Shown here: piece after piece, positions 24,861 to 30,098 of the stretch
Position numbering within the stretch: position 1 is the stretch's first letter
How the letters are laid out: every line of letters starts with the position of its first letter
IMG/VR virus record: IMGVR_UViG_3300047322_000594
Span: 1 to 30,098 of that record
DNA length: 30,098 nt
From: a virus
Reading direction: 5' to 3' (one strand)
The notes under the pieces: generated by a model
Told to the model about the DNA's origin: nothing
Databases searched by the model: none
The model's input: the letters and a program-made list of their open reading frames with translations, nothing else
Translations under genes and position numbers: made by a program

Positions 24861-26569
24861 CACATGCTCAATGGTTTGTTGAGGAAGGCATCAGCGCTGT
24901 CTACGTTGCACAGCAACATCGCCCGATTGACGCCCATGAGCGTGGCCACAGCGCCGTCGATTTTCTTCGCCGCCTTTTCCTTTCGAGGGAAGACGTTTTC
25001 ATTTGCATCAGGTTTCGCGGTGACATTGCCCAGCATCCAGGTGAGGATCGGGTTTCCGTCGTGATGGAAACGACCGTTGAGGATCGCCCCGTTCATTTCC
25101 TTCATCGCCGGCGAGAAGGTCTTCGTGGTTTTGGGGATTTTCACAGGCGTGTGCCCTGCCCCTTCGAAGTCTTGTGCGATCTGAAACGCGCCCCATTCGT
25201 CGTGCGGAATCTCGGTGAGGGATACGTTTTTCGCATCTGCCAGCAGATCGTCGCGCACCTGGTTGAAGCTCACCTCGGCGCCGTCGTGCGACGTCAAAAG
25301 CCCCATGTTGACCCACTTCTGGTAGCGCTCTACGACTGACTTCTCGGTGCCGTACTGGATCGTCTGATCCGGCAAGTAGAAGCGCGGCGCCACGCTGTAG
25401 TAGTGCAGCACACCGCCAATCACGCGATAGAACAGGTTGATGCGGGCGCAGATGTCGGTCTTCGACGCCAGGTCGAGGCACATCAGGCATTCGCTGCCTT
25501 CGAAATCTTCCATGGCCAGCCCGGGATCGGCGCAGTCGCGCCATGCTTCCATGTTGAAATACACCTCGCGGGCCGATACCCAGACGTTCAGGTGCTTCGT
25601 TTTGAAGGTGTTCTGGAAGCTCGCATTCTTGATCGCCTTCTGCTGCTGGCTGATCAAGTAGTCTTCGTAGACCGAAACACCCATGTTCGGGTTGGCCTTT
25701 GCCATGACCTTGGGATCGGTCCAGTCGTCCCCCTCGTCGATCGTCCAGATCCATCCGAATAGTTCGTCGTCCGGGACGGTGCCCTCGAGCATTTCCACCA
25801 CACGACCGCGCATGTCGTAGCACGGGCCTTCGATGTTGCTGCCAGCGGTGGTGATGATGAACATCAGCGGCTGCCGGCGAGCCCCCATGCCGGTGAGCAT
25901 GGTTTCGTATAGCGCCGCGCTGTCATGTTCGTGATATTCGTCCACGATCGCACAGCTCGGCGAAGCGCCGTCGCCTGGGTTGCCGATCACGACTTCAAAC
26001 CGCCCGCCGTCTTCTGGCCGGCTCATGTTCGAGGCGTTGACCTCGATCCCGGCGGCCTCGATGAGCATCGGTGAGCGCTTGACCATCAAACGGGCTGGGC
26101 GGAACACCTCCCATGCCTGCTTCTCAGTAGTCGCGCCGCTGTAGATCTCGGCGCCAAACTCGTTGTCAGCGACAAACATGCCGATGCCCACGGCAGCAGC
26201 AATCACACTTTTGCCGTTTTTGCGCGGGACCTCCCAGTAGCTTTCCCTGAACCGACGCAGGCCTGACTTCTTTTTCACCCAACCGAACGTCGCGGCCAGG
26301 CCGAATTTCTGCCAAGGCTCCAGGGTGATGAGCTGACGCTTGAAAGCCCACTCCCCTTTCACGTGTGGCATCAGCTGCGCGAGCTTCAGCTTCTTCTCGG
26401 CTTTCTTCGGATCGAACTTGTAAGGAAAGCTGGCCGACTTGCTTTTGACCAGGTCATCCAAATGCCGCTGACAGGCTAGCTGCACAAGTCGGCACGCTGG
26501 TTTACGGCCTCGCACAACATCCCGCGCCCAGCGGTTTGCCGCCTCGACGTTGGGATGCTTGTAGGCCAT
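24860..26569 (-). CDS. terL: Terminase large subunit, 569 aa
   Basis: ATP-driven DNA packaging motor and nuclease (Terminase_1, HK97-like). The start at 26567-26569 ([19 protein letters not shown]) follows the small subunit stop by two bases; a frame extending to 26812 would lie inside the small subunit gene and is rejected. The Walker A-like VPRKNGKS is at about residue 115 and the Walker [11 protein letters not shown] at about 208, with an ATP-coupling ITTAGSN segment after it. The nuclease domain follows, with acidic residues in [12 protein letters not shown] (about 360-373) and later Asp residues. Confidence 0.96.
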   Translation of the reverse strand: MAYKHPNVEAANRWARDVVRGRKPACRLVQLACQRHLDDLVKSKSASFPYKFDPKKAEKKLKLAQLMPHVKGEWAFKRQLITLEPWQKFGLAATFGWVKKKSGLRRFRESYWEVPRKNGKSVIAAAVGIGMFVADNEFGAEIYSGATTEKQAWEVFRPARLMVKRSPMLIEAAGIEVNASNMSRPEDGGRFEVVIGNPGDGASPSCAIVDEYHEHDSAALYETMLTGMGARRQPLMFIITTAGSNIEGPCYDMRGRVVEMLEGTVPDDELFGWIWTIDEGDDWTDPKVMAKANPNMGVSVYEDYLISQQQKAIKNASFQNTFKTKHLNVWVSAREVYFNMEAWRDCADPGLAMEDFEGSECLMCLDLASKTDICARINLFYRVIGGVLHYYSVAPRFYLPDQTIQYGTEKSVVERYQKWVNMGLLTSHDGAEVSFNQVRDDLLADAKNVSLTEIPHDEWGAFQIAQDFEGAGHTPVKIPKTTKTFSPAMKEMNGAILNGRFHHDGNPILTWMLGNVTAKPDANENVFPRKEKAAKKIDGAVATLMGVNRAMLLCNVDSADAFLNKPLSM

Positions 26570-26571
26570 GG

Positions 26572-27051
26572 TTATCCGTTGAGAAGTGCTGAAAATTCGT
26601 TGGTGCCGGCTGGCTTCTTCCCACCGGTGAGGCGGGATCGGCTTGAAGGATCGAGGCCGAGCAGTGAGCCGAACGTGACCATTTGTGCCATGGCCTCCTT
26701 CGCGGCGGTCAGGGCAGGATTTTTGATGGGTGAGCCCATCGCAGACTGAACAACAATGCCGAACTCGGCGACCGCTGACTGAGCCGCCCGCCAGTTTGCA
26801 TAAGCAGTGCAAAACGCTTCGACGTTATGCAGATCGGTAACGCACAAAACTTTCTCGGCCAAGAGCGATGGGACCACCCTGGACCACATTTCTTGCGAGT
26901 TGGAACATAGCCACTCTGGCGGGTCAATTTGCGTAACGAGCGCAAAATCCGGCTCGTTCTTATTGAGTTTTCGTTTGCCGGGATTACCGGCCAACTCCTT
27001 GCTGGCCGTGGGTTTGGGACGACGGCCGGACCGCCCCTTTACCCCCGGCAT
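26572..27051 (-). CDS. terS: Terminase small subunit, P27 family, 159 aa
   Basis: P27 family (PF05119) protein that recognises the phage packaging site and delivers DNA to the large subunit. The N terminus ([20 protein letters not shown]) is basic and typical of the family, then a [17 protein letters not shown] linker, a helical core with [18 protein letters not shown]-like spacing and the C-terminal [21 protein letters not shown] motif. It is the first gene after the probable cos gap. Confidence 0.93.
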   Translation of the reverse strand: MPGVKGRSGRRPKPTASKELAGNPGKRKLNKNEPDFALVTQIDPPEWLCSNSQEMWSRVVPSLLAEKVLCVTDLHNVEAFCTAYANWRAAQSAVAEFGIVVQSAMGSPIKNPALTAAKEAMAQMVTFGSLLGLDPSSRSRLTGGKKPAGTNEFSALLNG

Positions 27052-27229
27052 CGGCGAGACTCCTGAATTTCATTTTTCGCGGTCGTGTGAATGAGACCTC
27101 AGCGCGGTCAGCGAGCCAAAAGGCCCAGACTTCTGACCCGCCCCCCTATCGACGAGGCCGAATCGATAAATTTCGTCATATTTCGTGCATTTCGCATGAA
27201 TTCTGGTCCTTTTCGACCTGATTTGAGAA
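27052..27229. other. Non-coding gap, probable cos/packaging region with phased TTTCG repeats
   Basis: This 178-base gap lies between the HNH endonuclease and terS, where HK97-like phages have cos. TTTCG occurs at 27171, 27181, 27190 and 27211, so spacing is about one, one and two helical turns. A C-rich stretch lies at about 27139-27147. No convincing gene is present. Assignment as cos is by position; the cut site is not identified. Confidence 0.5.
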
Positions 27230-27595
27230 TCATTCGCGGCGATTCGACTCTCGGGCGGTCTTTTCCTTGTGGCAGTCGTGGTTGATGGCCTGAAGATTGC
27301 CCGGGTCATCGGTGCCACCGTTCGCCTTGCCGATGATGTGGTCGACCTCGGTCGCCTCACGCACTCGACCGAGGCCGGAGCAGACAGAGCACTGGCATAT
27401 GTAGTGGTCACGCTTGAGGATCGAGGCACGAAGGCGTTGCCATGCCGCACCGTACCCACGCGAGGTCGTGCTGCCTGCCCTTCTCTCTCTGACCCAGGCG
27501 CCGCGCTGTGAAGCATGGTCGTCGCAGAAGCCTTGCTCGGCCTTCGACTTGACCAGGTTTGGGCAGCGCGTGGATCTACAAGGTCTTGCCGCCAT
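27230..27595 (-). CDS. HNH endonuclease, 121 aa
   Basis: HNH nucleases next to cos stimulate terminase cutting in HK97-type phages. An N-terminal zinc-knuckle-like part (CRSTRCPN, then GFCDDH) is followed by SRGYGAAWQRLRASILKRD, a typical phage HNH leader. The ExDHI core (TEVDHIIGKANGGTDDPGN) and the final NHDCHKEKT supply the His-Asn-His metal site and zinc ligands. It overlaps the preceding 46-codon gene by 20 bases, and lies immediately before the packaging gap. Confidence 0.95.
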   Translation of the reverse strand: MAARPCRSTRCPNLVKSKAEQGFCDDHASQRGAWVRERRAGSTTSRGYGAAWQRLRASILKRDHYICQCSVCSGLGRVREATEVDHIIGKANGGTDDPGNLQAINHDCHKEKTARESNRRE

Positions 27596-27716
27596 CGATC
27601 TTGCCCTCAGGTTGGTTCGATGGTGCTGGCCTGATCAGGCTCTTGGCCCTCTCGATTGCCTCCTGCGTCCACTTGATTGCCCGGGCACGGCGAGCAGCAC
27701 ATCCACTGCAAGCCAT
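27576..27716 (-). CDS. Small CxxC protein, 46 aa
   Basis: A short frame from an ATG at 27714-27716 to a TAG at 27576-27578. It encodes a basic peptide beginning MACSGCAARRARAIKW and ending DGGKTL. GGAGGG lies two bases before the start region, and the ATG overlaps the holin stop by one base (TGATG), strong signs of a coupled gene. The CSGC pair could bind metal. Similar tiny CxxC proteins occur between the holin and HNH genes of Pseudomonas phages as far as I recall; function is unknown. Confidence 0.75.
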   Translation of the reverse strand: MACSGCAARRARAIKWTQEAIERAKSLIRPAPSNQPEGKIDGGKTL

Positions 27717-28045
27717 CACTCAGCCCTCCGAGGCAGCTTGAAGTCGGCGAAGCGATCAGCAAGGTCAGCGATCTTCTTCACACCCAGGAAGCCAATGAAC
27801 ACACCGGCGGCAGTAGCAAAGTTCTGTGGCAGGCCGAAGTACTCCAGCAGCGGGATCAGGCCAATGGTGATCAGAGTGCAGAGCGAGGCTTCGAGCAGCG
27901 CCTGTCGCCGAGTGCCACCGCCGTAAATGATGCGCAAGGCACCCACCACGAAAGACAGTCCACCGGCATAGATCGTTGGCGAATGCTGGCTCAGCCATGC
28001 GAGTACGAGCAGCCAGGTGTCTGGTTTGTCGGGCATGTTTGACAT
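27716..28045 (-). CDS. Holin, lambda S family, 109 aa
   Basis: Makes holes in the inner membrane to release the endolysin. Three membrane segments are visible at about residues 11-28, 32-49 and 52-72 region plus a hydrophobic stretch at 75-90 around a Gly-rich turn (FATAAGVFIGFLGV). The basic C-terminal tail (DLADRFADFKLPRRAE) is typical. The N terminus MSNMPDKPD closely parallels the lambda S start MKMPEKHD, with a second Met at position 4. A GGGAGGA ribosome site lies eight bases before the first ATG. The partner endolysin is over 23 kb away at the other end of the late operon. Confidence 0.9.
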   Translation of the reverse strand: MSNMPDKPDTWLLVLAWLSQHSPTIYAGGLSFVVGALRIIYGGGTRRQALLEASLCTLITIGLIPLLEYFGLPQNFATAAGVFIGFLGVKKIADLADRFADFKLPRRAE

Positions 28046-28133
28046 CTCGGCGTCCTCCCTTTCGGGGAGCGAATAGATCCGGCTCCAGCAGCACTCCCAG
28101 CTCGGAGCAATGGGTGTGGTGGAACCGAAAACG

Positions 28134-28159
28134 AAAAAGCCCCGGCAAATGCCGAGGCT
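28134..28159 (-). terminator. Terminator tR'-like (second of two), upstream of holin
   Basis: A 9-bp stem AGCCTCGGC/GCCGGGGCT with one T-G wobble (28151-28159 with 28138-28146) and loop ATTT, then TTTTT on the minus strand. A strong intrinsic terminator between Q and the holin. Confidence 0.8.
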
Positions 28160-28178
28160 CGTAGAGTTGTAGAAAGCA

Positions 28179-28206
28179 AAAAGCCCAACTCAAGGGTCGG
28201 GCTTTG
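28179..28206 (-). terminator. Terminator tR'-like (first of two), downstream of candidate late promoter
   Basis: Stem GCCCGAC/GTTGGGC with one G-T wobble, about 28183-28202, flanked by A/T pairs, followed on the minus strand by TTTTT. It is located about 20-45 bases after the expected transcription start. Confidence 0.75.
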
Positions 28207-28233
28207 CTCGCGGAAAAACCGCAAAGTAACTGA

Positions 28234-28262
28234 AATCTATAGTTCGTCCCCGGCCCTGTCAA
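28234..28262 (-). promoter_or_regulatory. Candidate late promoter pR'
   Basis: On the minus strand a perfect -35 TTGACA (28257-28262) overlaps the Q stop codon. After 17 bases comes a -10-like TAGATT (28234-28239). Two terminators and then the holin follow, which is the lambda pR'-tR'-S arrangement. The Q protein presumably binds between or upstream of these boxes. Confidence 0.7.
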
Positions 28263-28612
28263 GCAGCCTCGCGACGGAAATCCAAAGCACCATCGATCCA
28301 TGCGATGCCAGCCTTCCAAAGCTGCCGGGTTTTCTCCTCACCGAAGCCGAGCTTCTTGCCAACGTCCACCAACGCCTTATCCCTTGCGGTGTAGTACTTC
28401 ATCAGCACGTTGCCGCATTCCGGGTAGCGCTTCAGCAATCGGCCCATCAAGCCATCGATCATCAGCGCATCGTCATCGGTGATCATCGGCGTGTGCAGGG
28501 TGTTCTCGCGGGACGCACAGCAGGACACGCCCGACCCCAACACCACCCAGCGGCCCCAATGCTCCAGCAGATCTTCAGCAGTGCGCTCGGTGAAGCTTTT
28601 TGTTCTCGCCAT
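28259..28612 (-). CDS. Q: Late antitermination protein Q, 117 aa
   Basis: Q modifies RNA polymerase at the late promoter so that it reads through terminators into the 25-kb late operon. The sequence follows the phage antitermQ pattern: AEDLLEHWGRWVVLGSG, then MITDDDALMIDGLMGRLLKR, YPECGNVLMKYY and a helix-turn-helix-like C terminus (DVGKKLGFGEEKTRQLWKA). Its stop codon overlaps the -35 box of the candidate late promoter. No regulatory site for Q itself was seen; it is likely transcribed from an early promoter outside the window. Confidence 0.85.
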   Translation of the reverse strand: MARTKSFTERTAEDLLEHWGRWVVLGSGVSCCASRENTLHTPMITDDDALMIDGLMGRLLKRYPECGNVLMKYYTARDKALVDVGKKLGFGEEKTRQLWKAGIAWIDGALDFRREAA

Positions 28613-28615
28613 GAA

Positions 28616-28930
28616 TCAATCCCCCTTGAAAGACGAGCGGCCGGCGCCGCGATTGTTGTTCTGCTGGTACTGGTCGACGGTGTCGTTCGCTGTCGTGGCC
28701 AAGGACGCGAGATGACGCTCCCGGCGCAGCAACATGCCCAACTGCACCACCAGGTCTACCACCGGTAACGGCTCCAGAGTGATCGCATGGACTTGGCCGG
28801 AGGCGTGGCAACCGATGCAGTCGAGCTGGTGAAACACGCCTTGGATGACCCCCTTCCCGGCACAGGACGGGCAGTCAGTGAGCGGGATCAGGCAACGCAC
28901 AAAGGCGGGTCCGTGAGTCCTTTTATCCAT
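28616..28930 (-). CDS. Zinc-ribbon-like phage protein, 104 aa
   Basis: An N-terminal DnaJ-type cysteine arrangement, CPSCAGKGVIQGVFHQLDC then IGCHASG (about residues 20-45), could bind one zinc. The rest is helical and ends in an Asn/Gln/Gly-rich tail (QQNNNRGAGRSSF). The gene sits three bases from Q and two bases after the integrase stop, so it is co-transcribed with both. GAGG lies upstream of the ATG. The function is unknown; small Cys-rich proteins of this kind are frequent in the region just upstream of Q. Confidence 0.8.
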   Translation of the reverse strand: MDKRTHGPAFVRCLIPLTDCPSCAGKGVIQGVFHQLDCIGCHASGQVHAITLEPLPVVDLVVQLGMLLRRERHLASLATTANDTVDQYQQNNNRGAGRSSFKGD

Positions 28931-28932
28931 TT

Positions 28933-30098
28933 TTAAACCTCGCCTATGGTTGATTCTTGGAAGGCCTCGCAGGCCTTGTGTTCTGCGGCTTCCAGCGCAT
29001 TTCCGGAATCTCCGAATCTATTGCCGGTCAATCCGTGGATCAGGGCAAAACCCTTCTGGTCTAGATGGGCGTGCCACTTCTCCAGGGCATCGCGCTTGCG
29101 GCTCATCACGTCCGACTGGATGTACACCTTCACGTTGTGACCCATGGCATGGTTGATCAGCAGCTCACCGATTAGATGATCGATGCCGATGTCTGCCCAG
29201 CCGGTGCGGGCCACCTTGCGCAGGTCGTGGCTGGTCCACTCGCCCTTGCCCAACCGGGTGAACACGGCACTGGCCTGGCCTTCGCTCAGCGGCTTGCCGT
29301 TGCGTGCCGGGAACACGTACTGCCCGTCGTAGCCATTGGCGTACTGCCCATCGCGGTAGTGCTTCAGGATCTCGCACATCTGCTCGGTCAGCGGCAGGTG
29401 ATGCTCGACGCCGGTCTTGGTGTGATCGCCGGGGATGAACCACTCGCGCTCGGCCAGGCTGATGTGCGGCCACTGGGTCAGCCGGCTTTCGCCGATGCGC
29501 GTGCCATGGCAAAGCATCAGCAGCGCCAGCATCGCGTCTCGCGGGGCAGCGACGAACACCTCGGCCAGTTGCTCGAGTAGCTCAGGCAGTTGCACGCCGC
29601 GCAGCCGGGACGGCTTGATCCCGACCTTGGCCTTGGAGAAGTCGCTGAACTTGATGCCGGCCATGGGGTTGGAGGCGATCAGTTCCAGCTTGAAGGCTTG
29701 GCGGAAGGCCAGGGCCAGCAACTGGAACACCAGGCGCACGTAGTCGATGGACAGCGTCTCTTGCAGCGGCCACATCAACAGGCTGTCGAGGGCGGCCTTG
29801 TCCACGCTGGTCAGCGGCAGCTCACCCAAGCGCGGAATCAGGTGGCACTTGATTGCCGAGGCGCCGGTCTTTTTGCGCTTGCTCGACAGATTGCGATCAC
29901 GGGCCATGCGTTCGGCGAACCACTCCAGCAGCTCGCCAGTGGTAACCCACTTCGAAAGGGTCGAGCCGGCACCGGCTTCCAGGCGCAGGCGTATCGCCGG
30001 CAGGGCCGAGATCACCTGCTTGGTGTTGAGGTCGGGGAAGTGGCCGATGCGGTTCCACTCCCCTTTCACCACCAGGTACCACGATGCCCGGGCACGAT
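28933..30098 (-). CDS. Tyrosine recombinase/integrase, 5' end outside window (at least 388 aa visible)
   Basis: The frame is open to the right edge, so the start lies outside; internal GTGs at 30070-30072 are not required. The catalytic residues are all visible: Arg in CHGTRIGE, Lys in HTKTGVEH, His/Arg in SHDLRKVAR, His in HAMGHN and Tyr in VKVYIQSD. A SAM-like DNA-binding core precedes them (about 29600-29890). It is therefore probably active. It lies immediately upstream of the zinc-ribbon and Q genes and is transcribed with them, a location more like the nin region than a typical integrase next to attP. It may be the prophage integrase or a second recombinase; the missing right side would tell. 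Confidence 0.92.
   Translation of the reverse strand, partial: RARASWYLVVKGEWNRIGHFPDLNTKQVISALPAIRLRLEAGAGSTLSKWVTTGELLEWFAERMARDRNLSSKRKKTGASAIKCHLIPRLGELPLTSVDKAALDSLLMWPLQETLSIDYVRLVFQLLALAFRQAFKLELIASNPMAGIKFSDFSKAKVGIKPSRLRGVQLPELLEQLAEVFVAAPRDAMLALLMLCHGTRIGESRLTQWPHISLAEREWFIPGDHTKTGVEHHLPLTEQMCEILKHYRDGQYANGYDGQYVFPARNGKPLSEGQASAVFTRLGKGEWTSHDLRKVARTGWADIGIDHLIGELLINHAMGHNVKVYIQSDVMSRKRDALEKWHAHLDQKGFALIHGLTGNRFGDSGNALEAAEHKACEAFQESTIGEV

Noticed and set aside
26570-26812. N-terminal extension of the large terminase subunit
   Set aside because: The extra 81 residues lie inside terS, are Arg/Ser/Cys-rich and unlike terminases; the ATG at 26569 directly follows the terS stop.

Overview
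The window is most of an integrated, lambda/HK97-type siphovirus prophage, almost certainly in a Pseudomonas chromosome (fluorescens/putida-like). This rests on about 60% G+C coding DNA, a tRNA-Cys attachment site, a lambda-order tail cluster with an HK97-type head cluster, and the style of the small phage genes. Nearly all phage genes lie on the minus strand, so transcription runs from high to low coordinates.

Layout from right to left. 28933-30098: tyrosine recombinase (5' end outside the window), then a small zinc-ribbon-like protein and an antiterminator Q. 28134-28262: a candidate late promoter overlapping the Q stop codon, followed by two tandem terminators, the expected architecture of a Q-controlled late operon. 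27230-28045: lambda S-type holin, a 46-residue CxxC protein and an HNH endonuclease. 27052-27229: non-coding gap in the cos position, with phased TTTCG repeats. 19963-27051: terminase small and large subunits, portal, protease, capsid, a Glu-Pro-repeat protein and four connector/completion proteins. 4772-19876: tail genes V, G/GT (with a clear -1 frameshift site), H, M, L, K, a lipoprotein, I, J, two small related virion proteins, a tail fibre and its assembly protein. 3778-4712: SleB-type endolysin and a nested Rz/Rz1 spanin pair.

3423-3776: a plus-strand coiled-coil gene behind a near-perfect LexA box. 1104-3040: an A+T-rich three-gene operon of unrecognised function, the most likely horizontally acquired cargo and the best candidate for an undescribed system (for example phage defence). 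767-976: a small plus-strand gene. 507-581: a chimeric tRNA-Cys whose 3' half is the host tRNA and whose 5' half is phage DNA, that is, the prophage/host junction. 1-500: host DNA with the tRNA terminator and the start of a host membrane protein gene running off the left edge.

The immunity, early and replication genes (cI, cro, replication) are not in the window and presumably lie beyond the right edge. The late region looks intact: every essential packaging, head, tail and lysis gene expected of this phage type was found in order, with no frameshifted or broken gene except the programmed frameshift.
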